Below the pieces are notes generated by a model. It saw only the letters and a program-made list of their open reading frames with translations. It did no database searches and was not told the DNA's origin. Shown here one piece after another: positions 37,398 through 45,799 of a stretch of DNA of 64,000 nucleotides (the first letter of the stretch is position 1; every line of letters begins with the position of its first letter). Source of the DNA: CPC320 sp002684375. GTDB lineage: Bacteria > Pseudomonadota > Alphaproteobacteria > Rhodobacterales > Rhodobacteraceae. The position numbers and the translations under genes are program-made. The stretch is from assembly GCA_965662545.1 (NCBI GenBank), contig CBFIHZ010000002.1:133984-197983 (forward strand), written 5' to 3'.

Positions 37398-37800
37398 CTA
37401 AAAAGATTTTATCTGGAACTGGCTCTTCATGATGAACATGAGCTGGTGTGATGTTTAGATAACCTAAAGTGATTAATGCTTGCCAATTGGTGTCTGTATG
37501 GCGCAGATACTTTGTCATAGCTGACTGTTTGATGGATCGTATCAGTGAGAATTAGGGTGCGTTAGCTGGATTTTGCGTGTTGAGCTGTTGTTGGTGGCCC
37601 CGCACCATAAAACGGGAATAGTATTTTAAAATTGGATGACGGAAGGCACATCATCCGATTACATACAATGTGAGCGGGGTTAAGATGAATTATAATATCG
37701 GATTTTTTGGAATTCCGGTTACTAACTGGCGCAACCCGGCAATGGCACCGCCCTGTATTTTTTAACGGCTTTCAGATTGATAACATTTTGGTGATTTAAA
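37398..37800. other. Intergenic region pdxH to cold-shock gene
   Basis: No established gene. The only open frame with a plausible ribosome binding site is a 26-codon one at 37685-37765 (GCGGGG then ATG), ending 35 bases before the cold-shock gene. The region is otherwise unstructured by eye and may be a long 5' untranslated leader, as is usual for cold-shock genes. Confidence 0.45.
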
Positions 37801-38331
37801 GTGCAACAAGACAATGATTCTGCTCGCGTTATGCGGGGAGTGGTTAAATGGTTTGATCAGGCAAAAGGCTTTGGCTTTGTCGTGGCTGACACTGGCGGAG
37901 TGGACATTCTACTCCACGCTAACGTGCTGCGAAATTTTGGCCAAAGCTCGGTGGCAGATGGGGCCCACGTTGAAATTTCGGTACAAGACACTGCCCGTGG
38001 CATGCAGGCAGTTGCAGTTCTTAGCATCAAGCCACCTGAATGGGGCGCTCTGCCCTTACTGGCTGATTTTGAGGACATCGGAGAAGACGTGATAAAAGCG
38101 GCAGTTCTGGAACCAGCGCGGGTCAAATGGTTCGACAAGATCAAGGGATTTGGATTCGCAACGATTTTCAAACGTCCCGAAGATGTTTTCCTACATATAG
38201 AAGTTTTGCGCCAGTCTGGCTTATCCGACCTGGCACCCGGTGAAGCTTTGGCTGTAAAAGCCATTGATGGCAAGCGTGGTCGCATGGCCGTGGAAATCCG
38301 CGCTTGGGATTTGGCGTTGAACGACTCATGA
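37801..38331 (+). CDS. Double cold-shock-domain protein
   Basis: A 176-residue protein with two cold-shock domains. The first has RNP1-like KGFGFVV and RNP2-like VDILLHANVL; the second has KGFGFATIF and DVFLHIEVL. Each domain begins with VKWFD. Such proteins bind single-stranded nucleic acid and act as RNA chaperones. The start is GTG at 37801, with only a weak ribosome binding site; an ATG at 37831 would remove 10 residues. It overlaps the DUF192 gene by 4 bp (ATGA). Confidence 0.9.
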   Translation: MQQDNDSARVMRGVVKWFDQAKGFGFVVADTGGVDILLHANVLRNFGQSSVADGAHVEISVQDTARGMQAVAVLSIKPPEWGALPLLADFEDIGEDVIKAAVLEPARVKWFDKIKGFGFATIFKRPEDVFLHIEVLRQSGLSDLAPGEALAVKAIDGKRGRMAVEIRAWDLALNDS

Positions 38332-38807
38332 AATTCTTTCAGATCTGCTGGACCAGTGCAGCGCTTGTCTGGTGTTTTGCTTCACATGTTCTGGCGGCTC
38401 AATGTTCGGATGGGATTGTTAAACTGCGTGGTGACTGGGGCGCTGTGACGTTTCGCGTTGAGGTGGCCGACACCAAAGCCAGCCGAGCGCGCGGTTTGAT
38501 GCACCGCGAACATCTCGCAGCGCAATCGGGCATGCTATTTCTTTATCCAGCACCGCAAAGCGTGAGCTTTTGGATGCGCAACACCCTTATCCCTTTGGAT
38601 ATGCTATTTATAGATCAGGCGGGGCTGGTCTCCATGATCCATCACCGGGCCGAACCACATGACGAGAAACTGATATACGGTGGGAAAGAGGTGCTGTCTG
38701 TGCTTGAGATAAATGGCGGGATGGCCACCGAGTTGGGGATCACTGTCGGGTCAGAGGTGCAGTCACCGCTGTTGCCACAAAAAAGCGCCGCTTGGCCCTG
38801 TTCGTGA
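38328..38807 (+). CDS. DUF192-family secreted protein
   Basis: A 160-residue protein with a signal peptide (about residues 1-22, ending near SHVLAA) and one DUF192 domain. The typical segments RARGLMHREHLA, SFWMRNTLIPLDMLFID and VLEINGGMATELGI are visible. The function of DUF192 is unknown. It is coupled to the cold-shock gene by an ATGA overlap, an arrangement common in Rhodobacterales. Confidence 0.92.
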   Translation: MKFFQICWTSAALVWCFASHVLAAQCSDGIVKLRGDWGAVTFRVEVADTKASRARGLMHREHLAAQSGMLFLYPAPQSVSFWMRNTLIPLDMLFIDQAGLVSMIHHRAEPHDEKLIYGGKEVLSVLEINGGMATELGITVGSEVQSPLLPQKSAAWPCS

Positions 38808-38867
38808 AAATTTATATCAAACAGGCCTTTTCAATTCCGAATGGGCCAGTTAGACACCCGTTAGGTC

Positions 38868-38944
38868 CGGGGCGTAGCGCAGTCTGGTAGCGCACCTGTT
38901 TTGGGTACAGGGGGTCGCAAGTTCGAATCTTGCCGTCCCGACCA
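38868..38944 (+). tRNA. tRNA-Pro (UGG)
   Basis: A 77-base cloverleaf with an encoded CCA end. The acceptor stem (38868-38874 with 38934-38940) has one G-U pair. The anticodon loop TTTGGGT carries TGG, reading CCA codons for proline by UGG. The T loop TTCGAAT is standard. Confidence 0.97.
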
Positions 38945-39316
38945 GTTTTCTAAAACCCAGAGTTCAATCGGGCGAGGTGGCGTTTGTCCGCGTACCACTA
39001 GCGAGGCAATCGCAGGGCGGTTTTTTTGCTGAGCACTGCGGTGGAAGCTGGTTTCCTTAATAAAATATTAACGAAAAAATAAATTTATACCACTGCGTCT
39101 CTCAAGTTACTAATTTTTTTAAAATATAAATTTTAGTGAAATTAAACCAAAAATAATTTTGCTAAGAATCGGCATTTCAGCTCATCGTTTAGATCAGTAT
39201 GTGCTGCTAAAGCTCAGTGTATATTCAAAATTTTAAAATGGATTTTTATGCTAGCTTGAATACCGGGATTAAATTGTGGGGCGATCCCCGACGATATGAT
39301 TTTAACACCTGTGCTG

Positions 39317-39363
39317 TGGTCAATCGAAAAATCTGCTTTTTAGAAAATTAAATTGATTGACCA
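39317..39363. promoter_or_regulatory. Inverted repeat upstream of nrdJ
   Basis: Perfect 9-bp arms TGGTCAATC (39317-39325) and GATTGACCA (39355-39363) enclose 29 bases that themselves include a small AAAAA/TTTTT hairpin. It may be a cruciform or an operator; no binding protein is known. Confidence 0.35.
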
Positions 39364-39409
39364 GACGGGGCTAAATACGGCAGGTAGTGTCTGTCGGTCG
39401 CCGCATACG

Positions 39410-39419
39410 CTATATGTAG
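39410..39419. promoter_or_regulatory. Possible NrdR box core
   Basis: CTATATGTAG matches nine of ten bases of the palindromic CTATATATAG core known for NrdR, the nucleotide-dependent repressor of ribonucleotide reductase genes. A convincing second box is lacking, so this is only a candidate. Confidence 0.3.
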
Positions 39420-39590
39420 TAGCTGACGAGGGATAGTATAAGCTACAGATGGCGGGCTCCAAGTGACGCATTGCGTTCACGTGCGGCATTCTGCTTCTTT
39501 TCAGACCCCTCAAAGTAAAAGAGCGATCAAACGACACAACCTGACGACAGGGCAGTTGGAGCGCAGGTAGAATAATGAGGCAACGACACG

Positions 39591-42500
39591 ATGAAAATTG
39601 AACGTAAATTCACCGAGGCAGGCAAAGACGCATACGCAAACATAGAATTTGTTAAAACGTCGTCGGAAATCCGCAATCCCGATGGAACAATTGTATTTCA
39701 CCTCGACGACGTAGAGGTGCCCGCTAGTTGGAGCCAAGTCGCATCGGATGTCTTAGCGCAAAAATATTTTCGCAAAGCCGGCGTGCCTGCAAAGCTGCGC
39801 AAGAGCCGGGAAAAGGGCGTGCCGTCGTTTTTATGGCGGTCAGTGCCCGACGGCGACGCAGTGGCCTATGGTGGCGAGACGTCAAGCAAGCAGGTTTTTG
39901 ACCGGTTAGCCGGTGCGTGGACCTATTGGGGCTGGAAGGGTGGCTATTTCACGTCAGAATCTGACGCCTCAGCCTATTATGATGAAATGCGTTACATGCT
40001 GGCGACTCAACGGGCGGCGCCAAACAGTCCACAGTGGTTCAATACGGGGCTGCACTGGGCTTATGGGATTGATGGGCCTAGCCAAGGTCATTTTTACGTC
40101 GACTACAAATCCGGCAAGCTGACCAAATCAACTGGAGCTTATGAACATCCGCAACCCCACGCTTGTTTCATTCAATCGGTCAGTGACGATCTGGTGAACG
40201 AGGGGGGAATCATGGACCTGTGGGTGCGTGAAGCGCGCCTGTTTAAGTACGGCTCTGGCACCGGGACGAACTTTAGTTCGCTGCGTGGATCAGGCGAAGC
40301 ACTCTCTGGTGGCGGCCAATCATCGGGCTTAATGGGATTTCTAAAGATCGGCGACCGTGCAGCAGGTGCGATCAAATCGGGTGGCACCACCCGTCGGGCG
40401 GCCAAAATGGTCATTTGCGATGCAGACCATCCCGACATCGAGGAGTTTATCAATTGGAAAGTGCGCGAAGAGCAGAAAGTTGCCAGCATCGTCGCAGGTT
40501 CAAAGATGCACGAAGCCCGCTTGAACGAGATCTTTGGCGCGATAAGGGCGTGGGACGGCAGTAGCGAGGACGCGATCGACCCAGTTAAGAACGCTCAGTT
40601 GAAAGCAGCAATTCGCGCCGCAAAAAAAATGTCCATCCCCGAAACATATGTCAAACGCGTGCTAGATTACGCCAAACAGGGGTATGCCAGCATTGAGTTT
40701 CCAACCTATGATACAGATTGGGATTCCGAGGCCTATGCCTCGGTGTCGGGCCAGAATTCGAACAACTCGATCCGAGTCACTGATGCATTCCTGAAAGCGG
40801 TGGAAAATGACGCAGACTGGGAATTAATTCGCCGCACAGATGGCAAAGTCGCCAAAACCATCAAGGCCCGCGCCCTGTGGGAAGACGTCGGTCACGCTGC
40901 TTGGTCTTGTGCCGATCCGGGCATTCAATATCACGATACAGTCAACGCGTGGCATACCTGTCCCGAAGATGGCGAAATTCGGGGCTCGAATCCATGTTCG
41001 GAATACATGTTCCTTGACGATACGGCCTGTAATCTTGCGTCGATGAACCTTCTGACGTTCTTACAGGATGGTGTGTTCAACGCTGAGGAGTACATGCACG
41101 CCACCCGCCTGTGGACGCTGGCGTTGGAAGTCTCTGTCATGATGGCACAATTTCCGTCAAAGGAGATCGCCAACCGCAGCTATGAGTTCCGCACGCTTGG
41201 TCTTGGATTTGCAAATATAGGCGGTTTGCTAATGAACTTGGGCTACGGGTATGACAGCAATGAGGGGCGATCATTGTGTGGTGCACTTTCCGCAATCATG
41301 ACTGGCGTGTCCTATGCAACCAGCGCGGAAATCGCTGGTGAGCTCGGGGCGTTCAGCGGTTATGAGCGTAATAAAGACCATATGTTGCGAGTGATCCGCA
41401 ATCACCGCAATGCCGCCCATGGCAATACCGACGGCTATGAGGGGCTTGCGATAAAACCGGTCCCACTGGATATGAAAAATTGCCCAGATCAGGATCTGGT
41501 AGATCTGGCCAAGATTTGTTGGGACGAAGCACTAACGTTGGGAGAGCGTCACGGATTTCGCAACGCGCAAACCTCGGTCGTGGCGCCGACTGGCACAATT
41601 GGTCTGGTTATGGATTGCGACACCACCGGCATTGAGCCTGACTTTGCGCTGGTGAAATTTAAAAAACTTGCAGGTGGCGGTTATTTTAAAATCATTAACC
41701 AATCCGTTCCGGGCGCTCTGGAAAAGTTGGGCTATCCAAGTTCACAAATCGAAGAGATTGTGAGCTATGCCGTGGGCCACGGCAGTATCGGCAACGCACC
41801 GGCGATCAATCACACGTCACTGATCGGTCATGGGTTTGGTCCGGCAGAGCTTGATAAAATCGAAGCGGCGCTCGGGTCTGCTTTTGATATCCGGTTTGTG
41901 TTCAACCAATGGACCTTAGGGCAGGACTTTTGTACCAAGGTGTTAGGCGTCCCAAGCGAAAAACTGTTGGACCCAACCTTTGACCTGCTGCGGCATTTGG
42001 GCTTTAGTAAGGCCGATATAGATCTGGCAAATGACCACGTCTGTGGCACAATGACCCTTGAAGGCGCGCCACATCTTAAATCAGAACATTACAGCATTTT
42101 TGATTGCGCCAATCCTTGTGGCAAGAAAGGCAAGCGTTATCTTAGCGTCAATAGCCACATTCACATGATGGCGGCATCCCAGTCGTTTATCTCCGGGGCG
42201 ATCTCCAAGACCATCAACATGCCGAACGATGCAACGATCGAAGACTGCCAAAAGGCCTATGAGTTGAGCTGGTCGCTTGGTGTCAAAGCAAACGCGCTGT
42301 ACCGGGATGGGTCCAAACTCAGTCAACCACTGGCCACCGCTCTGGTGGAGGATGACGACGAAGCCGCCGAAATCCTTGAAACCGGCAGTATCAATGAAAA
42401 AGCCAAAGTGCTGGCTGAAAAAATCGTAGAGAAGGTGGTGATCAAGGAAATCGTACGCAGCAACCGGGAAAAAATGCCCGAGCGGCGCAAGGGGTACACG

Positions 42501-43241
42501 CAGAAAGCCGTTGTTGGCGGACATAAAGTGTATTTGCGCACCGGGGAATACGGCGACGGTTCACTGGGAGAGATTTTCATTGATATGCACAAAGAGGGCG
42601 CAGGCTTTCGGGCGATGATGAATAATTTCGCCATCGCTGTGTCCGTAGGGCTGCAATACGGTGTGCCTCTGGAAGAGTTTGTCGATGCCTTCACCTTTAC
42701 CAAGTTCGAACCGGCGGGTCTGGTTCAGGGCAACGACAGTATCAAGAACGCCACCTCGATCCTTGATTATATTTTCAGAGAGCTTGCGGTGTCTTATCTT
42801 GACCGTACCGATCTTGCGCATGTCAAACCGGAAGGCGCCAGCTTTGATGATCTTGGTCGCGGCGAGGAAGAGGGGGTTTCAAACATCAAGGAATTGAGCG
42901 AAACAGCAGCAACTAAGTCTCTGGATGTGCTGAAACAAATCAGTTCATCGGGTTATTTACGCAAACGCCTGCCACAGGAATTGGTGGTCTTCCAAGGCGG
43001 GCAGGCCGTCGCTGGCAACGTTGCAGGTGACACGGCGCTCGCAACGGCGGCACAGATGGATGTAGCCCAAATAGCCAAGACCGGTAACGCAATAGCAGCC
43101 CCAGAGGCCGGTTTGCGGGTGCAAGCTAAGATGCAAGGTTATGAAGGAGAAGCGTGCGGTGATTGCGGCAATTACACATTGGTTCGCAACGGCACCTGCA
43201 TGAAATGTAACACCTGCGGCAGCACTTCGGGCTGCTCGTAA
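39591..43241 (+). CDS. nrdJ: B12-dependent ribonucleoside-diphosphate reductase
   Basis: A 1216-residue class II ribonucleotide reductase that makes deoxyribonucleotides using adenosylcobalamin, without oxygen or a radical subunit. The active-site segment NPCSEYMFLDDTACNLAS, a conserved NNSIRVTDAF region, and the C-terminal zinc-like CGDCGNYTL and CMKCNTCGS motifs are visible. The large size and the C-terminal TSCPD-type domain fit the NrdJ family of alphaproteobacteria. GAGG lies 10 bases before the ATG. It implies the cell makes or imports vitamin B12. A terminator follows at 43341. Confidence 0.97.
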   Translation: MKIERKFTEAGKDAYANIEFVKTSSEIRNPDGTIVFHLDDVEVPASWSQVASDVLAQKYFRKAGVPAKLRKSREKGVPSFLWRSVPDGDAVAYGGETSSKQVFDRLAGAWTYWGWKGGYFTSESDASAYYDEMRYMLATQRAAPNSPQWFNTGLHWAYGIDGPSQGHFYVDYKSGKLTKSTGAYEHPQPHACFIQSVSDDLVNEGGIMDLWVREARLFKYGSGTGTNFSSLRGSGEALSGGGQSSGLMGFLKIGDRAAGAIKSGGTTRRAAKMVICDADHPDIEEFINWKVREEQKVASIVAGSKMHEARLNEIFGAIRAWDGSSEDAIDPVKNAQLKAAIRAAKKMSIPETYVKRVLDYAKQGYASIEFPTYDTDWDSEAYASVSGQNSNNSIRVTDAFLKAVENDADWELIRRTDGKVAKTIKARALWEDVGHAAWSCADPGIQYHDTVNAWHTCPEDGEIRGSNPCSEYMFLDDTACNLASMNLLTFLQDGVFNAEEYMHATRLWTLALEVSVMMAQFPSKEIANRSYEFRTLGLGFANIGGLLMNLGYGYDSNEGRSLCGALSAIMTGVSYATSAEIAGELGAFSGYERNKDHMLRVIRNHRNAAHGNTDGYEGLAIKPVPLDMKNCPDQDLVDLAKICWDEALTLGERHGFRNAQTSVVAPTGTIGLVMDCDTTGIEPDFALVKFKKLAGGGYFKIINQSVPGALEKLGYPSSQIEEIVSYAVGHGSIGNAPAINHTSLIGHGFGPAELDKIEAALGSAFDIRFVFNQWTLGQDFCTKVLGVPSEKLLDPTFDLLRHLGFSKADIDLANDHVCGTMTLEGAPHLKSEHYSIFDCANPCGKKGKRYLSVNSHIHMMAASQSFISGAISKTINMPNDATIEDCQKAYELSWSLGVKANALYRDGSKLSQPLATALVEDDDEAAEILETGSINEKAKVLAEKIVEKVVIKEIVRSNREKMPERRKGYTQKAVVGGHKVYLRTGEYGDGSLGEIFIDMHKEGAGFRAMMNNFAIAVSVGLQYGVPLEEFVDAFTFTKFEPAGLVQGNDSIKNATSILDYIFRELAVSYLDRTDLAHVKPEGASFDDLGRGEEEGVSNIKELSETAATKSLDVLKQISSSGYLRKRLPQELVVFQGGQAVAGNVAGDTALATAAQMDVAQIAKTGNAIAAPEAGLRVQAKMQGYEGEACGDCGNYTLVRNGTCMKCNTCGSTSGCS

Positions 43242-43340
43242 GTATCAAGGTTAAGGGGCGGGTGCGCTCGCCCCTACGACGTTCAGGCCACAGGCAAAAA
43301 ATTTTGGAGCAGTAACAACGATGAGCCTGAACGGCGAAAC

Positions 43341-43364
43341 TGGGGGCCTTGCGCCCCCATTTTT
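43341..43364 (+). terminator. Rho-independent terminator of nrdJ
   Basis: A perfect 7-bp GC-rich stem (43341-43347 with 43353-43359), a 5-base loop and five T after it. It ends nrdJ transcription and lies before the converging lrp gene. Confidence 0.88.
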
Positions 43365-43376
43365 ATTTCCACAAAT

Positions 43377-43838
43377 CTAAATAAAAACAGGAATTTCCGC
43401 GGTGTCCTTAAGGCTTTCTGTCACAAAACTAGCCGACACATCCATCAATGGCAGCCCCTTGATCAACCGCTGGTACAATCGGTCATAATCCGAAATATCA
43501 CGCACCCGCGCTTTGATCAGGTAATCCAGATCACCCGACATGCGGTAGAGGCCAATAATTTGGGCGATGCCCTGCGCGGTTTTTGCCAGTTGCTCGGTCC
43601 ATTCAACCGAATGCTGTGCTGTTTTGATTTGAATGAACACCAACAAACCAAGATCCAGTTTTTCGGGATCGACCAGCGCGACGCGACGTGTGATAATACC
43701 AGCCGTTTCCAAGGCTCTGACCCGGCGCCAAACCGCATTGCGCGACAGGCCGACCATTTCACCCAAGCGATCAAGCGATATGTCACTGGAAATTTGCAAT
43801 TGTTTAAGAATTTTGCGGTCTAGGTGGTCAATATCCAC
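43377..43838 (-). CDS. Lrp/AsnC-family transcriptional regulator
   Basis: A 153-residue Lrp-type regulator. The N-terminal helix-turn-helix is visible as SLDRLGEMVGLSRNAVWRRV with LETAGII after it, and the C-terminal RAM effector domain begins at about residue 65 and includes YRMSGDLDYLIKARV. Such proteins respond to amino acids and often control their own gene or a divergent neighbour. It diverges from the DUF6356 gene across 118 bp. Confidence 0.92.
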   Translation of the reverse strand: MDIDHLDRKILKQLQISSDISLDRLGEMVGLSRNAVWRRVRALETAGIITRRVALVDPEKLDLGLLVFIQIKTAQHSVEWTEQLAKTAQGIAQIIGLYRMSGDLDYLIKARVRDISDYDRLYQRLIKGLPLMDVSASFVTESLKDTAEIPVFI

Positions 43839-43956
43839 AAATTACTCCTGTCTGTGGGAAATTTTTGCATTGTTAAGCCAATATTTTTTAAAATTGGGAT
43901 ATTGGAAACACTAATCTGGTCTAATCTTGGTTTAAAGTGAAAAAGTGAGGTGTACC

Positions 43957-44163
43957 ATGTGGACAAGATTATTTTTAAATCACCCAAGATCCGTCGAAGA
44001 AAGCTATGGCGAACACGCCATCTTTGCAGGCCGCTTTGCCGCCCAGCTGTTTATCGCGGCATTCTGTGCGCTGATCCATGCCCTGATACCGGGGATGTTT
44101 GAAAAAACCGCCAGTAAGATTGTTGCAAAGCTTTATGCCCAGACCGCCGGACGGGGCGCTTAA
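43957..44163 (+). CDS. DUF6356-family small membrane protein
   Basis: A 68-residue protein. The N-terminal LNHPRSVEESYGEHA is typical of DUF6356, and the middle is one hydrophobic segment (about residues 26-45) with HALIPGM. The function is unknown. The ATG at 43957 has GAGG 6 bases upstream and is preferred to an ATG 12 bases earlier. Its stop and the start of the following amidotransferase share a base (TAATG), so their translation is probably coupled. Confidence 0.85.
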   Translation: MWTRLFLNHPRSVEESYGEHAIFAGRFAAQLFIAAFCALIHALIPGMFEKTASKIVAKLYAQTAGRGA

Positions 44164-44921
44164 TGTGCCGGTGGGCCGCCTATGTGGGCCAGCCGGTTTT
44201 TCTATCTGACATCATTGCCAATCCTGTGCATTGTTTGATCGATCAAAGCCGCAATGCCGAAGAATGTAAGACCAATCTGAACGCAGACGGGTTTGGGGTT
44301 GCGTGGTATGGTCACCGACCCGAACCAGGGCTATACCGCGATGTTCATCCAGCTTGGTCCGACCCCAACCTGCGGGCGTTGTCTGAACAGGTGAAATCCG
44401 CCCTGTTTCTGGCGCATGTTAGGGCCTCGACCGGATCGGCAATCAGTCGCAACAATTGCCACCCGTTTGCGGTTGATCGGTGGAGCTTTATGCACAACGG
44501 ACAAATCGGCGGGTTTGAGGCGGTGCGCAAATCGGCTGATATGTTGATCCCTGATGCTCTTTATCGTCACCGGCGCGGTGCCACCGACAGCGAAGCTTTT
44601 TTTCTGGTTGCCTTGGGCAACGGGATGGCGACCGATACTCTGGGTGCCATAGCCCGCACCATCACAACTTTTGAGGCGCTGGCGACCAAGACCCCGAAAT
44701 TCCGCATGACTGCGGCCTTTTCGGATGGTCAAAAGCTCTATGCCGTGCGCTATGCTTCTGATGATCGCGCCCCGACGCTGTATCATCGTTGGAGCGCCTC
44801 ACAGCAGGGCAGGGCGGTAGTGTCCGAGCCGTTCGATGCAGACAGCGGCGTCTGGGAAGAAATCCCAAATCGTAGTTTTTGTATTTTTGACGGCCAACAG
44901 GTAAAAGTTGTCAAACTCTGA
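44163..44921 (+). CDS. Class II glutamine amidotransferase
   Basis: A 252-residue Ntn-type glutamine amidotransferase of the YafJ/EgtC-like group. The catalytic nucleophile is Cys2 (MCRWAAYVG), exposed once the first methionine is removed. The segments NADGFGVAWYG, LAHVRASTG, CHPFAVDRWSFMHNG and TDSEAFF are the usual glutamine-binding blocks. It has only the glutaminase-like domain, so the ammonia acceptor is unknown; EgtC relatives hydrolyse a gamma-glutamyl bond. No egt gene is nearby. Confidence 0.9.
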   Translation: MCRWAAYVGQPVFLSDIIANPVHCLIDQSRNAEECKTNLNADGFGVAWYGHRPEPGLYRDVHPAWSDPNLRALSEQVKSALFLAHVRASTGSAISRNNCHPFAVDRWSFMHNGQIGGFEAVRKSADMLIPDALYRHRRGATDSEAFFLVALGNGMATDTLGAIARTITTFEALATKTPKFRMTAAFSDGQKLYAVRYASDDRAPTLYHRWSASQQGRAVVSEPFDADSGVWEEIPNRSFCIFDGQQVKVVKL

Positions 44922-45136
44922 GCCTTGCAAACCGGTCTTTAAGTCGGATGGGTTGTTTTTTGCGCCGGGAAATTTGAGCGAACAAAGAAGATGTGCCCAT
45001 TCAATGGGCGGTGATACTTTGGACATGAGCAAGGCCCGTACAGTTTGAACCTGAAGATTGGTGGATGGTCAAAACGTTCCTTGTACCACCAGTCCCAATG
45101 CTTAAATATCTTAATTGGAACCTTTGTAGTCCGCTG

Positions 45137-45799
45137 TCATTCAGCGGCACTGGACGGATTTTGAGACGCCTGCATCTCAGCCAATTCGGCGATGACGCGC
45201 TGCCACAAATCAGGGGGCTGGGCGCCCTGCACTACATGCTGTCCGGCGACAATAAATGTTGGAACAGACGTTATGCCCATCTGTCGGCCAGCGGTTTCTT
45301 TTTCGGCCACCACGTCACTGTCGGCGTCAGATGACAACAGTTTCTTGACGAGGGCGCCGTCCATACCGCCACGTTCACCCACCTGCACCAGAACTGCTGG
45401 ATCGCCCAGATCGAGGCCCAGTTTGAAATAGGCGCGAAACAGCCCCGCAACCACCGGCGTTTGGCAGCCCTCAATCCCCGCCCAGTAAATCAACCGATGC
45501 GCATTGAATGTATTCGGCGTGGTCTTGATCTTGTCAAAAGCAATCTCCAGTCCGGCGCTTTGAGCGTGCTCGACCACCGGTGCATAGGCCCGCACGGCCT
45601 GTTCTTTGCCGCCAAATTTCGTCTCAAGATAGAGCCGCCGGTCCATGCCACCGGCTGGCATGTCAGGGTTGAGTTGAAACGGATGCCATTCGATATCGAA
45701 ATTATGTTCCGGTGCAGCCTCCAGAGCACGATCCAAATGGGCTTTGCCAATATAGCACCAAGGGCAAATCGGGTCAGAAATAATATCCAGTTTCGTCAT
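45137..45799 (-). CDS. DsbA-family oxidoreductase (FrnE-like)
   Basis: A 220-residue thioredoxin-fold protein with a CPWC active site (DPICPWCYIGKAHLD) and an inserted helical domain, and the cis-proline segment GITSVPTFIVAG. No signal peptide is seen, which fits the cytoplasmic FrnE-like/2-hydroxychromene isomerase-related branch rather than periplasmic DsbA. It overlaps the upstream adenylate-forming gene by 4 bp (ATGA) and may act on the same pathway or serve in oxidative stress. Confidence 0.88.
   Translation of the reverse strand: MTKLDIISDPICPWCYIGKAHLDRALEAAPEHNFDIEWHPFQLNPDMPAGGMDRRLYLETKFGGKEQAVRAYAPVVEHAQSAGLEIAFDKIKTTPNTFNAHRLIYWAGIEGCQTPVVAGLFRAYFKLGLDLGDPAVLVQVGERGGMDGALVKKLLSSDADSDVVAEKETAGRQMGITSVPTFIVAGQHVVQGAQPPDLWQRVIAELAEMQASQNPSSAAE

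Larger units (their letters stand above)
38945..39590. other. AT-rich intergenic region upstream of nrdJ
   Basis: No gene seen. The AT-rich stretch holds an inverted repeat at 39317-39363 and a possible NrdR-type palindrome at 39410-39419. It is long enough to hold the nrdJ promoter and control sites. Confidence 0.6.

Noticed and set aside
43321..43380. A 19-codon plus-strand frame with an ATG
   Set aside because: It is inside the nrdJ terminator and would be destroyed by it.
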